NCBI GenBank assembly: GCA_947172415.1
Contig: OX359201.1
Span: 6,622,501 to 6,686,500, forward strand
DNA: 64,000 nt
Direction of reading: 5' to 3'
From: Chondrosia reniformis
Lineage: Eukaryota; Porifera; Demospongiae; Chondrillida; Chondrillidae
In this document: positions 9,801 through 24,800 of the stretch, in pieces
How positions within the stretch are numbered: the stretch's first letter is position 1
Layout of the letters: each line of letters opens with the position of its first letter
Notes under the pieces: generated by a model
The model's input: the letters and a program-made list of their open reading frames with translations, nothing else
What the model was told of the DNA's origin: nothing
Databases searched by the model: none
Position numbers and translations under genes: made by a program

Positions 9801-12800
9801 CCTCCTCTTGCTCTCTGCTGCCCTGACCTTCCTCCTCTTGCTCTCTGCTGCCCTGGACCTTCCTCCTCTTGCTCTCTGCTGCCCTGGACCTTCCTCCTCT
9901 TGCTCTCTGCTGCCCTGGACCTTCCTCCTCTTGCTCTCTGCTGCCCTGGGCCTTACTCCTCTTGCTCTCTGCTGCCCTGGGCCTTACTCCTCTTGCTCTC
10001 TGCTGCCCTGGACCTTCCTCCTCTTGCTCTCTGCTGGCCTCAATGAACTGACAACCAGGTGTGCTAATAGGCAGTTGTAAAAGTATCCAATGATGTTAAA
10101 TGTTACCATAGAAACCAGATACCTAGTATGGGAATGAAATGCTATACATCAGTGAACTACTTTCAGTAAACACGTGTGCTTCACTTTTAGTTCTCCTTTC
10201 TTACATGAAGAGTTGAAACTTTTGCAAAGTTATTAAGGCCATCCCTCCACTAACATCCTTTAATTAAATGTAAACTTTACCTTAAAGTATGTCAACAGAA
10301 ATATTACTTCCCTGGGGGCGTGGTATCCAATTAATTTTGTTTGCTCTCGAAACCAAACATTTTACATGTATTTGTATGATATTGTCCATGTTAAGAGTCT
10401 CTATCCCTACTTATCAATTCCTCTTTTGATAGTAGTAAGGAATTCATTTGAATGAAATAAAGGATTCCTTTTGTGGGGGCCTGTGAAGTGTGTGTTGGAG
10501 CCCTAGAGGTGCCCTCTGTGTATCCTTTCAAATAGATTGCTTGTGTTTGGGTGACATTCCTGCCATTCTCAGCCTTTCCGTCTGATACTATGTGCATTAT
10601 GATATCTCTGTTATCTGAAATTCTCTACAAGAATTGTATTCTCTGTCTTCCATAATAAGGTTTTGTGTATGATCCAGTGAAAGCTGAATTTGAAGCATTT
10701 GAACAAAAACAAAAACTCTTACAGAAAATTGAAGAAGAAAAGCTTAAGACAGCCGCTGCCAAAGGTAGACTTATTTCAACCGTCTTCTATCTGCACATAC
10801 TGACTGATGAATGAAAAGGAAAGATATTCTTAAGTTTCTTGCAGAAATGTGAGAAAGGTTTAAGTTACAAGAAAAATTATACCATTATGCAGTTGTAATG
10901 GTTCCTAGTAACTAGGAATCTTTGCTTTGTGTTGTCGGCCCTCTGTCTATTCCTTTTGATGTACTATTACACCTCTCCCTCTGCAGATGGAGAAGGCACA
11001 GAGAGCAAGGGTTATCTCAGTGGGGCTTTGGAGCTCATTTTGGCACACTTTATCAAGATGGTTGAGGTGTGTTCCACAATAGTCACATACCTCATTAGCT
11101 AAAGTATCAATTTTAATAATTAGCTATAATGTAATTAAGCTGGAGTTTGTCTGCAGCTGGTACATTATGCAGCCCCCAAGCCTTAGAACTTTGGGTGATC
11201 TCTGTTTTGGACTTTCCACTGCCAAGATTGCTCTCTCTTGGAAATTGATCCTTCATCACTGACCTCAACTGACTCTCTTCTTCTTGCGCAATTCTTTGTT
11301 ACCAGCCTAGGCTTACTACATTTATGTGATAATTAAAAGGTTCAATGATTGTGCAATTCCGTTGAACTGTTGTGTTTATTTGTACAGATTAGAGTGGAAA
11401 ATGTACACATTCGATATGAAGATAAAGTGAGTCTATCTCTTGCCTGACACTTGCATCACTCTTTGAATTGTATAGTTACACAGTCTCTTTTATGACCTTA
11501 TATGTGGTGTATATCTACACTTCTATGAATCCCACATCATTCCCATAAACCATACAAACTATAAAAGTTTCTCAGAACCAACTCTGACATAATAATTAAC
11601 AACTTATTAATACCACATTTAGTCAGTATTATTTTATATTGTTGCTAAGCAATACTGAGGTATTTTGTATATAAACAGCTGCTCTCCCTCACCCTCCCAC
11701 AGGTGTCACATCCTGGCCACCCCTTCTCCTGTGGTCTCATTATGGAGAAGCTATTTATAGAGGTATCACAGTAGCTGATATAATATAATATGTAGTACAT
11801 ATATATAGCTAGCTAAGTGAGTGCTGTAATATATATTTTATTGAGCTATTAAAAGGTTAATGACCATATATTAACTGAGCCTCTTTCATAAGTGCTATAT
11901 ACAATATATATTTACAGTGTAAGTATCCATAGTATACATACAGTATAATATCAGTATAATAAACAGTATAATATATATGCCTACAGTATAATATACGTAT
12001 ATATGCATACAGTATAATATAAATGCCTACAGTATAATATACAGTATATGTGTATGTAACTATAGTTTATTATGGGATGTACGTAGAGTTTTAGATGTAC
12101 ATGCAAGGAATTTGTCTAATATAATTATTATCTTTTAAATTGAATAAGGATTTCTTCTAACTAGTTATCTTTTGATGGTTCATCTTACAACATTTTTAAC
12201 GTCTAAAGAATCCATAGCTACAATTCTTTGTTGGATGTTATTAACTGGTGGTTTCCACAATATTTCAAGTATTGAAAGACGAAACTGTCACTAAGATAAG
12301 GTTACCATGCTTCTTGCCACCTACAGTGCCACTATTGTGTTTGGCCTTTTCAAAGATGTGGGAGATAAGATTGCACCCTTGTAAAGTATCTTACGTCTGT
12401 TCCACTTCTTTGTGGTACCTCATATCTCTGAACTATTGTTTATAATTCTTCGTATCCAATTTTTCTGATACCAGAAGTGATTGCTGCTACAAGATGACTC
12501 CATTGCGTTGTAGGGTAGTGGACTCACGTTCCACTTGATGTGGTGTGAGCCCTAGTAAGAGCCATGTCCCAACAAAGGGATATGATGAGAAAGGACCCAT
12601 TAGGAATAGTAATCCAATAGCTCAGATGGGTAATTAGTTGTTCTTTGAAGGCTGTTTATTCAGACTCTCAGACTGTAGTATTACCAGTTGTGCTGATTGG
12701 GAATAGAGCTCAGTCTAGTGTCAGCAGGTCAGGTCTCCAGCCTTGCACACTATTAATGGGCATACAGTAACTTGCAAGTGTATGCAACAAGTGACCAATT

Positions 12801-15800
12801 ATGATTGTTGTGTCACATTTTGCAAAATTCAGATGCCATGCACTGACCTGTGATATGGTCTGATGGCTACATGTGTACTTACATCCGCTCAGTATCCTGA
12901 CATACATCAGATTTGGACGTTTAATTGGGACTTGCAGAATATCTTAGAGCAATGGTTTGGTTACCATAGTTACATAATCCATTATAATCTCAGACTTTCA
13001 AGTTGTTGACATCAACAAGCTTTGTGTACCAGTGATAAATGTGGAGTGTGAATACACTCACTACTTCACACACCTTGCTGTTTTTTGGATTTGTTACATT
13101 TATAACTTGCTCTGTGTCCCATTTGGGGCTTGTACATAGACGTTTGCAGTGAACTCTTAATGCTAAAGTGCATACACTGCACATTTTAATAAAAATCTTA
13201 GGAACCAATTCATTTTGTATGAAGAAAAAATAGAATAGAACTTTGGCTAATTGCATAATAATTGTATGATTTCCCTTGTTCCTGAGGCTATGCAATAAGA
13301 GGAGTCTGTTGTACGTATGTATATCAAATGTGAAAGTGTGTCTCTTTTGACAAGATTATTAGTATAAACACATACCAAAATAGTCTTTTTTCTTTAGACC
13401 ATTAGCTCATGGAAATTAATACCTAACATTGGGTGTGGATACAACAGACAGAGCGACCCATTGGCCAATCAAATTTAATGGTCAGGTAGATTTGAGATTA
13501 GGTTTCCATAAAGTCAAATAAGGTAGGGCCACCTCTAATAAGGTAGGATCACCTCTGATAAGGTAGGACCACCTCTGATAAGGTAGGGCCACCTCTGATA
13601 AGGTAGGGCCACCTCTGATAAGGTAGGGCCACCTCTGATAAGGTAGGGCCACCTCTGATAAGGTAGGACCACCTCTGATAAGGTAGGGCCACCTCTGATA
13701 AGGTAGGGCCACCTCTGATGAGATGTGCAGCATTACCTGTTCTACTTGGGATGCCACCAAATTCCACTGGTGTTCATTAAATGGAAGACAGTTGGTGCCT
13801 CCTTGTTAGATAAGAGCTGCACGTGCATACTATAGCTGTGACCACACTTGATCACAGAATGTGTGTATTTAGTGCTCAGCGCTCTTGAGGCGTAGGAGTA
13901 CTAGAACACTTTAATCACACTAGCCCAACAGCTAACAATCAAGTGTTTTCCTTAATGTTTGAGGTCCTAAGATTCCTCACTCCTTTGTGGCAGTGCCCTT
14001 GTCAATCATGAATCTCATTAAACAAGAAATTCCTAGCAAAGCCCCCCTCTGTCAGCTAATTATGTAGCATGTGGTGTGTGGTAGGGTTGCATTCTTTATC
14101 TCGAACTTGTGCCATCTTCTAATAAACATTGCACTGAGTAACTATTTTGTAGTTTACTAGTAGTGATCTGCTAGCCCTATCTAGCAACTCACATTGACAC
14201 ACCCTCACATACATTAACTCACTCTCTCCCATTCACTCATGTTAGAGCTGCAATGAAGAATGGAAAGTTGGCAGTGTCTCTTCAGGAAGTCAGGCATACA
14301 AGGTACGGTAGTGTTAATAGTCACCGTATTAGTGACTGTACTAGTATGTCTTCTGAAAATGATACATATCACATATACCAACTTGGGCAGTGAGCTTGTG
14401 TCATGGACTAAGTGAGAGTGAACTGATAGGTGTTATTAATGCATGAAAAATCTAAGATACCAATTTCCTTCATGCTATATGCCTATTCTGTAAAAGAGCC
14501 TATAGGGGAACTAAACCTGAAGAGAGCTTTCGTATGTACGTATGACACACAAAATAGGTCATTACTTCATACTAGCATTGTGGCTGATCAAGGTCCTGTA
14601 CAGAGATACCATACGCGTACCTTCATTCCACACTTCTCTGTGATTTTGATTCTATGTAGTTATCTCTATTGAATGTTTGGCTTCTATCATTCACCAGTTT
14701 CACACAGCCAAGTTATTTAATTATTCACCTGACTTATTTGGATGAAGCAATTACTCAAATTTTGTCTTTACAGTTAGGAGACACTGTTTTTCAATCCTTA
14801 GTCATCACGTTGAAATGGATACATTATTATGTTTCATAACCTTAAATGGAGAAATCTAGTATTACAACCTAATTCTTTGTGTTAAATTGCTGAAATATGT
14901 CCATGGCAGCTGCCACTCCTTCCTCGAGCATGATTGGAGTTTTGTATACCTCTGATGGCTATGAATGTGAAAGTGAATCCTTAATAAGTCAGGGTGGATT
15001 TTTGTTATTGATCCTTTCAGTATGCCCTTTCCCTGGTGTTCTTGAGTATAGCTTCTAGATATGGTCTCTGTTTAGAATATTTTAGGTAATCTTTTCATTT
15101 TTATAAAGTGACCAGGACCCTTGTCAACAACATGGTTCTTTAGTATATATTCTGTATGCATTCCATCTTTTGACAGGTAGTGTATTCTTGGATCCTTACC
15201 AGCCAAGAACAGTATGCACAAATAGTACCATTATACTACTATATGCATTGTGCAACAATTTTATGTAACTTGCAAAGGCCCTTTAGACAGTACTTGACAG
15301 ATATCACAGATTTTGTGATATTCACCAATTTTTGTATCAAGGTAGACCATGATTGCATAATAACTATGCAACATTGCATAACATCTTCCATGTAGTTGGG
15401 AGACCTGTCTAACCTGTCAGTGTACTGGAATGTGGACAGTGAAGGGACTAAGCCCAAGGGTCAGGAAGAGGTGAGAAATATGCAGACACAATATGTTATA
15501 ACAAAACTTTCAAAATTAATATTCATACCAATGTGTAGTAATATGTATATAATATTCATACCAATGTGTAGTAATATGTATATAATATACATACCTGTGT
15601 GTAATAATATGTATATAATATACATACCTGTGTGTATATACAAGTTGGTTAATGTGAATGCAAATACCTGCATGTATCTACTGAGTAGCTCTAAACTATC
15701 TGTCCTCTGGTCCAGTCCTGTGTACTGGGTGTGGTTGGAGGGGGCAGGCATATGTTGAACCAGTAAACTAAATATTAGTGTGAAGGTTTGCAATACTTTG

Positions 15801-18800
15801 GATTCTTCCGCCCACTTGCCATTCTGTGAGTGCCATACCTCAGATGCCTGGAGGGGTTAACAATTCTGTTTGTGTTTGTTCTTTTCTCTGTCCACGTCAT
15901 CAGACCAAAGTCTCGGGTTTATCAGTTGACCATCTCCTTCACCACCGCCTTTGAGACTGTCCTGATAAAGTGTGTGATCATCGGGGTGTGTCCTAATTGA
16001 TGATCCATGCTGGCCTCTGAAGTGGGAAGTGGAGTGGATTTACATTTAGCTGTCATAGTCTTGGATGGAGCTAATGTAGACAACATTCATAAAGTTTAAT
16101 TGTATTATTTTATTTATTCAGCTGACAATGCTGAAGCTGTAAGTGATAATCAGGGAATGTTTCTAGATGAGGTTGACATTTTTAAGTATTCATGCTCTAA
16201 TGCTTGCCTTGACCTTCTGCACCTCAAGTCACAAAATGATATAAAATACAATCCAATGTCACATTTAATGTAACATCTCTAAAGTACAACATTGCCTTAT
16301 ATGGTAATACTATTTAACACTATGATTATCCTAACTTCCTTATAAAGGCATACGCAATAATGCATATTACAAAGAGAAACAGAGATGGGCTTTAAAATGT
16401 TATCAGAAGACTCAGACATGATCTTGGCATATTCCCAAATTCCAAGGAATGTGATTATCAAATTAAAGGAAAGCCTAGTTCTTAATGTGACCGGGGTGTG
16501 TGCTCTTCACATCACTTGATATGATTGACTAATATTGTCATCACACCAGTATGGTCATGTTTTGGTGAATATTAATATATTATTACACAAGTAATTGCTT
16601 TTGGAATCTGTTGTTTCAGAAACTTTAGCATAGATACAGTTTAATAGTGCCTGAAATAAATTACAGGGTTCTACCATATTTATCAATTAATTAATTAGTT
16701 TTGTAATGCATGATTGGTTCAAGGTTTATTTTGTCACTCTCCAATCATATTATATTATTTTTAATGAAGTCTGTAGGTGCAATAAATCTACCCTGCACCA
16801 GGAAAGTAGAGTAGGTAGCCCTTGATTTCATTACCTGAGTTTACAGTTCAATGGTTCTAGTGTTCCTGGGCGCCTGACTGGTAGGATATGAAGTGTTAAT
16901 TGTCCCTGGGGCCATGCCAGAGGTTGAAGGGCTGTTGAAATGCACTAGAGTGTTCTGCACTTGGTGATGCTGTGAGATGCTTGTTTGAGTGTCTGGAATG
17001 GTACATGTGAAGTTATATCCTTTAGGAAGCAGAAATTGTAACAATTATCTCCTTTTCTATGTTAGTCTTTGAGCTCATCTTTCAAGAGGCCACAAGCCCC
17101 CAAAGATATGCGTAGTGGTACGTTCACTTACAACTGTTATCATGTACTTCATTTTATTATACAAAGCAGTTCAAATTACTTTTCTACTAATTTGCTGATA
17201 TCTTCCATCCATGTAATCCATTATGGAGAGTCCCTCATCAGGACTGGACTAGTGTGATGAAATCATTGCTTCAGTTGTCAGACACTTACTGGAGGAATGA
17301 TTGCTTAAGAATGGGATGTGATTTCATCAGACTAGGACTGGACTGCCTCCACAAAAGAAATTTGCAGCTCTGGCTAACTTATTATGTTATGCATGCCTTA
17401 ACAAATTGAGACTCCATAATATAATTAAAAAGACTGTCATTATAGACGTAACAACATTTACACCCTACATCCATTCTACAGTAAATGACCTATAGGAAAC
17501 TAAACCTAGTGAGAGCTTTGGATGAGGATACAAGAGTCTTCTCTTTATTCTTCTACTCCACATGTTCATTTACTAATATAATTTTGTACGTAAGAGATAA
17601 ACCTGCCTACCTGCCTGATACCTGCCTACCTGCCTACCTGCCTGATACCTGCCTACCTGCCTACCTGCCTGATGTAGATTAACTCTTTATAGAGTGCTGT
17701 CTGATTGTGCATTGTTTTGCAGTGTTTGGTCCTGTCTGTGCCAAAGCTAAAGTTATGCTGAACACCCAAGGGAACGACTTGTCAATGCCTAAAGCTGATA
17801 TGCTACTTGAAGTTAATGAAGTTCCCATCAATCTTAGCAAATTGCAGGTAGTGACAACCTTAGATTCCTGTGTCGTTTCTTTACCTTGTCCATCACATGC
17901 TCCCTCTCCTCTACCCTGAAACCTATCCTCTGCTCCCTTTCCTCTGCCCCCTCTCCTCTTCCCCCTCTCCTCTGCTCCCTATCCTCTGCTCCCTCTACTC
18001 TGCTACCTATCCTCTGCTACCTATCCTCTGCTACCTATCCTCTGCTACCTATCCTCTGCTACCTATCCTCTGCTACCTCTACTCTGCTACCTATCCTCTG
18101 CTACCTATCCTCTGCTACCTATCCTCTGCTATCTATCCTCTGCTACCTATCCTCTGCTACCTATCCTCTGCTACCTATCCTCTGCCCCCTCTACTCTGCT
18201 ACCTCTCCTCTCTCTCCTATTTTCCCAGTATGATGGCATCTTGAGTTTGATTGACTCATTTGATAGAATGACCGTTCAAAAGAAGTTTTGGGAATTTCGT
18301 CCACCAAAGGACATCACAGAACTGAAAGGAAGAGAAAAGCTTCAGTGGTTAGTTAAGTAGTATATGCCATATATGGAGATAAGCACCGCTACTATGAGGA
18401 ATGGTTCCCTAGGTTTATATATGCAGCACGAAGCGTGCATCACCTGATACACAAGAGAAGAGTAGTATGGACCTGGGAGAACATGAAGGCTGTCAGGTAG
18501 GTGAGGGGTGTGTCCCTATGTAGGTGGGTGAGGGGTGTGTCCCTATGTAGGTAGGTGTGGGGTGTGTCCCTATGTAGGTAGGTGTGGGGTGTGTCCCTAT
18601 GTAGGTAGGTGAGGGGGCGTGTCCCTATGTAGGTAGGTGAGGGGTGTGTCCCTATGTAGGTAGGTGGGGTCTGCCCGCATAGTTCTATACTCAACATTAT
18701 CATATGTATTCCGCTTGATGTAGGAAAGACTACAAGACCTATTGCTCAAAGTATGAGGAAAAGCTCTTGGCAAAGAAGCCGTCTACTGAATTGACTAAAC

Positions 18801-21800
18801 AGTTAAAGGTCTTGCACCCAATCTGTATACTGTAGGATGGTTTGACATGTTTGGTTTGCATTTTAATTTCAGGAATTGGAAGCCAGAATGAGTGTGTTTA
18901 ATATTGTTACAGCACGGGCTCAAGCAGAGGTCAAGGTCTGTTCACCTGTGTTAAAGGGAGGCTTGCCCCTTCTCTCAAACACCATTGTAAGGAAGGCATC
19001 AGGTATCATGTACACATGTTGATTTTGTAGGCCAGTCATTCCCAGACAGTTAGTCAGGGATCATGGATAACCTCCTGGTTTGGCTGGGGCACGCCCCCAG
19101 CTAAGGACTCTGATCAGAAGGACACACCCAAGGACCTCTCAAGTGAGTTTCCTCTGAGAAAATGGAGACCAGTTGGTTATGACAACGTATTTTCTTATAG
19201 AGGAAGAAATAAAAGAAGAAAAGGAAAAGCTCTATAAAGCTATTGGTTACTCGGAGGCTTCATCCAAGAGCTCATTTCCTGTTGATGTATGTATTTGGAT
19301 ATCTGTTCACTTGTACAGTAGATATTATAATAGTTTCTATAGTGTATATTGAATGCACTTCAGTATGTAGCCTATGTGTTTCGCCTGATACTGAGGAAGG
19401 CAGAAGTGAATCTTTCAGATAGCACTAGAGAGCTTGCTAAGGTCGTTATATCTAAACCAGAGATCAGTATTGGAACTAGACCTTCAGCAAAGAGTATCAA
19501 GTTAGTAGACATGACATATAAGGTTGCTATGGTAGCTCAAACTGGTTGCTATGGTTACCTCATATATATGTCATCCCTTCCTCTCTCTGTGTATACCTTA
19601 GAGTTGATGTAATGGTAAATGGACTTGCAGTAAGTGGGTGTCACCAAGGTGATGCCACACCTGTTTCCATGGTAACATTTGAGTCTGACAGTTCAAAGCG
19701 GGAGCTTCTCCACCTGGTCTTTGAGAGCAATGCTACAGTTAGAGGAAGTAATGTTGATCAGCTCATCTCTGCAAGGCTGCAGCCAATCAGAGTGGTGTAT
19801 GATGCGGTAAGATGCAGAGGACTGAGGTAGCCATATTGTATGATACTCTGCAACATAGGTAGTCAGCATTTGAAGTGTAATACCACATAATGCACCTTTT
19901 ATATATATATATAGTTGTAGTATATATATAATAGTTTGCACTAAGATGAGTATCTATGTATAGTTGATAATGTTTGCTATTAAAAAAGAGTTGAAATCCT
20001 AAAAACTGCTGTTCCAATGAATACATTGTGAATCTTTTCCTTCTTTCTGATTCAGGATACAATTGACGGTGTTATTGCAATGTTTAAAGTTCCCAGTAAT
20101 GTGGAATTACAGAGGTAATGAGTTACGTTCAAGGTCATATGACACTATACAGTTGCTTTTGAAGTGACAGTTCCTCAGCTTGTACCATTGGATTATGTAA
20201 TACAAGCAGTGGCCAGGATTAATGTGACTTTCAGAGCCACAGAGTCTGCGGTCTAGTGTCACCTCTTTCTTCTGTTATGCAAAGAATTGGAGGCACTCAT
20301 CAATATATTTAAGTTCATCACTCCCACAGCCAAGCTATATCATTAGCCACTTTACTATATTTGCACTAGGTTATCTGCTCTTGCGCAATCAAAGCTGTCT
20401 GATTTCCAGAACATCACTAGGGCTGGTTTAGAGCATGCAATCTCAGTTAGGAAGGTACGCAATCATATTGCAACCTCTAACTGGATCCTCTGTCATGTGA
20501 TCTCTTCATGTTGCCAAGATACTGGACGTGGATATTAACCTCTCGGCTCCCTATTTTGTAATACCATATGGAGGCCGATATACCAGGTGGGTGTGGCCAA
20601 AGGGTGCTCATAGGCATGTACTATTGGCAGTTGTGTAACACTATAGTGAGCTAGAGTTTCTTTGATGTATGTTCTAGTACGTCTGATGTACTGGTGGTTG
20701 ACCTTGGTAATCTTCGGGTTACAAGTGATTGGAATAAACAACTGAAATCAGACACAGACATAAAAGTAAAAATGTGCACAATTTTTATTACCATGGCAAC
20801 TGGTAGGGTGCACGTACTGATTGGCCTGTCTGCCCCTCAGTCTGCAGATCCGACTACATTGGAGGATTCATTTTACGACAAGTTTACTTTAACTCTAAGT
20901 GATACACAAGTGCTTGTTGCTGGAGAAGGTTGGTAGATTAATAGGGTTTTACTCATGAATCCTAATGATAGCCAGAATACATGTTTGTGTAATCAGGTGA
21001 GAAGTGGACTGACGTAAGGAGGTCTCCAGTTCACAGCCAGTTGCACCTGTTGAACCCAACACAACTGACCTTGACTGTGAAGAAGAGCCTCGTCTTCAAC
21101 GACCCTCACAGACCAAAGTAAGGAAATACAGTTATTGCTTCAGTAGTGATCTGGGGTCATTTGGACTTTATGGTGCATATTATTTGTCTAGAAGTCACTT
21201 AATGTAATGTATTCAATAGTTCATGGTTTATATGTAATATTATTATAGTATTTATGTATTACATTTGTGTAGCATTGTTTTGAATTGCAATCTTCCTGAT
21301 ATAACACTCCATCTTTCTGATGACAAGCTAGTTAGGGTTGCCAAGGTGATTATTCATACATGTCCTTGAATTCAGTTTCCATGACAACCAAATCCTTTTC
21401 CTCTCCAGCTGCTTAGGAGCATTCCTCTTCCCTCGCCCACTGCCACTTTGGCCTCTGAAATAGGTCCCATTTCAGTGAGTTTACATGACATGAATACTCA
21501 GTTTATTGGTTACCATGGAAACCAGAGATGAATGTATCCTTACTGCAGGGAGATGACTATTTGAAGGATTTGACTGTTGTCTCTGGTTCTGAAGTTTCCG
21601 AGAGCATTCTAGTGACTGCAGCTACTGCTCTGGGTCGAGCAAAGGTTGAAACAAGTAGTAAGTGTCACTCATTATCAGTTGGTCAATGGGAGTGTCCAAT
21701 ATATTGTTAATTCCTTTTTACAGTAGACAGCTCAGATGAATATGAGACAGCAAGTGAGTGCTCTTCCATATATGGACCTTACAGTCAAGGTGATATATAC

Positions 21801-24800
21801 ATTATGCTGCATTGTTTCTAAATTAAATCATTATGGTTTTCTTATCTAAAGGTGAAGGTGAAGATGTAGTTTGGGATGATAAAGAAACAATTGCTGTTTC
21901 AACTCAATCTTCAGTGCCCAAAACAGACGATCCAGCAGCCATAGCAAGCATTATTCAAATTCAAGTTAAACTGGTCATTCAAAAGGTATTTCTTACAGAA
22001 TCCATTTGGTATTCATCTATACACACATCTGTGGTGTCACAGAACTGATCTGCCTAAAAGTGACAAACAGTTAACTATTTTGAATTACTAACTTCCTTTC
22101 ATGTTTAAGACAAAGAGATGTTTAATTTGAAAATGTACATTTGTGACATTCCGGACAGTTTATCTCTTTTATAAACTGATTGGGTTTCCTTTTGTAAATG
22201 ATCACAGTTTAGTCTGTTGCTGGCTGTGCATTCTTCTGGAGCAGGTGTTCCACGGCTCACAGCCAACGTGGCCACTCTGCAAGCTCAAGTCATCAAGCGG
22301 AAGTATGATTTAGAAGTGTCCGCTTCACTAGGAGAGACCTATATAGTAGATCACTACATTCAAGGTGACCTAACCTTTTGTATATTTCTTTTTCCTAACT
22401 AATTGTAATGCATCCGTTCCTACAGTGGGGACATTTTGATCTAAATTTATATGTATTTAACAGCCCTAGTTACTATTGAATTTATATGAAATATACTACG
22501 TACTGTTCATCGTTATACATGTCTTGTGTTTTAGATATTGAGCAAAACCATATACTGAAAGCTCACGATAGTGAACTAATGAAAATAATGTTTGTTCAAG
22601 TTGAGAGGGAACATCCTGACTTTGAAACCAAATTCAATAAGATACTAAGATCTGTTGACGCTAAAATATCCAAAATTGATTTGAAAATTGACCAGAATTC
22701 TGTTGCTAATCTCATAAATCTATTGAGTCAGTTAGGGAAGGATATTAGGTGAGTTTCAATTTCTATTTTGTATTAAATTTGGAATGGGACTATGCAACTG
22801 CTCACAGTTCACAACCTGGAGCCTCTACTTCCGTACCAGCAACACCACTTGACCCCAAGCCCGTAGCAGCTGTTTTGTCTGGTGGGTCCTTATTGTAACC
22901 TCTTTAGTAAGGCTATAGTCTGTTTTGAGATGTGTCATCATTTAGATGGAAATGATCTTGTGACGGAGCAGGGTGAGACTAGCTTGAAGGTGATAGGATC
23001 ATTTGGTGGCCTGGGGATTTCCCTTTGGACTGATACTCATTGCATTGCTGAAGCCCAAACTACAGGTTTGAGTGGAGTGTTCTCTCTCCTTTCAATGCCC
23101 CAGCGAGTATTGTCCTCTCCATGTACATAGGACTTAGTATCACAGTTGATGTCTCAACAGACAAGGTGTTTGTAGTAACCAGGTCAGTTAGTGGCTTTGT
23201 GCTTGTACCTCTTAATGGTGGCACTGGCACCCCGGCCATCTACGTAGGTTACTATTTTGAACTTTTTTAAATAGAATTGAGGACCTTCATCTTGCAGACC
23301 CTCAGTCCAATTCTCCTTATAAGGAAATTGTGAAAAAGGAAAATGTTAAGAAGGATTTTATTGAAGCAAAGGTACACATTTTGATGTATATTGGTTAAGA
23401 TTTGTGCAACACTCAATGTACCTACTGTTAAAGAAGACCTACTGTATGGGTTGAAACATCCTAATTATTTGATTAATAATAAGTGTTGCTGATGCTCAAA
23501 TCTTTACCAATTCATTATGAACGCAACAAATACCCCTTATTACTTCATATGATATGTGTATGTATATAATATGTACAGCACACAATTAACTTGTACTTAA
23601 TCTTCTCTTAGGTGACTGTATGGAAGTTTGCTAATGATGAGTCCAAATATAGCAAAGTGGCGCATCCAGATATCGCTGTGCATCTTATTGTCAGGAAGAT
23701 AAGATTTTGCCTCTGTTTCAAATTCATGCACTCCCTCCAAGTAAGGCCGCACTTGGTCAGGCTCCACCCACTGCTATTTGCAACCCCGCCCTCTAACCTT
23801 TAAACCTTGTACAGCTCTTTATGATGAACGTGATACAAGACAGAAGTATGATCGACTCAGCAAAGCACAGAGCTACTGCTGCAGCTACTAACACTGTTTG
23901 TGACCCACATCAGTACAGCATGCAGTATAATATTATTATTCCAGTTACTACTGTTGTAATATAAATATGTATGTTGTTTGTGACCCACATCAGTACAGCA
24001 TGCAGTATAATATTATTATTCCAGTTACTACTGTTGTAATATAAATATGTATGTTGTTTGTGACCCACATCAGTACAGCATGCAGTATAATATTATTATT
24101 CCAGTTACTACTGTTGTAATATAAATATGTATGTTGTTTGTGGCCCACATCAGTACAGCATGCAGTATAATAATATTATTCCAGTTACTACTGTTGTGAT
24201 ATAAATGTGTGTGTTGTTGCTCAGGCCAAGGCCCTGCAGGAGGTGGCCCAGGGGGACCAGCCAAACAGCACCGCCCAGAGGATCCAGCTGGATGTCACGC
24301 TAGCAGCTCCTCACATTATAGTCCCTCTACAAGATGGCTCCTCAGGTAACAGCCTGTCATGTAGGCTTGGTGTGGTGTGTCAGTGTGTGTGTGTGTGTGT
24401 GATCCCTGCATTAGCTGCTTTCTTTGGAGATTTGGGAAAGGTCAAGTTAAAGAACAAATTTATTGGAATTGCTGATGAGAAGGGTGACATAGTGATGACC
24501 GATTCTTTGGTGCCAGCTGTTGTTGATCAAATGCATATAAAGGTTACCTCTTTAAGTTTCCACAGGTAAGATTTGAGAGAGTTATTTCTATTATTATTAC
24601 AAATGAGCTACTGTATACATTTAATACTATCAAATGGCATTTTATGTTTAAAGTTTGTTTTCTATTAACCTGAAAACAAAACCTCAATTAAAAAATTGGT
24701 CAATTTAAAATTTCCTTAATCATTGTAGAAAGCCTGTGGATGAGCATTCAGAGGACATTCTGCCACCAGTGGGGCTGGATTGTGAAATTAGACGTAACTT

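Larger units (their letters stand above)
8050..10659 (+). other. VPS13 intron 4 (2.6 kb) with two repeat blocks
   Basis: Intron between the PIAS... and [13 protein letters not shown]... exons. It contains a purine-rich GGAGGA block at 8868-8976 and a 31-bp minisatellite at 9262-10036. X-box-like palindromes occur at 9173 and 10102. I see no further exon or transposon protein. Confidence 0.6.

Noticed and set aside
9217-10080. 287-residue Leu/Ser/Cys/Pro-rich open frame and two overlapping long frames
   Set aside because: All three forward frames are open because the 31-bp unit lacks stops; the region lies within a VPS13 intron.
12710-13295. Minus-strand frames of 65 and 101 residues inside VPS13 intron 8
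   Set aside because: No recognisable family, no reverse-transcriptase or transposase motif; likely chance.
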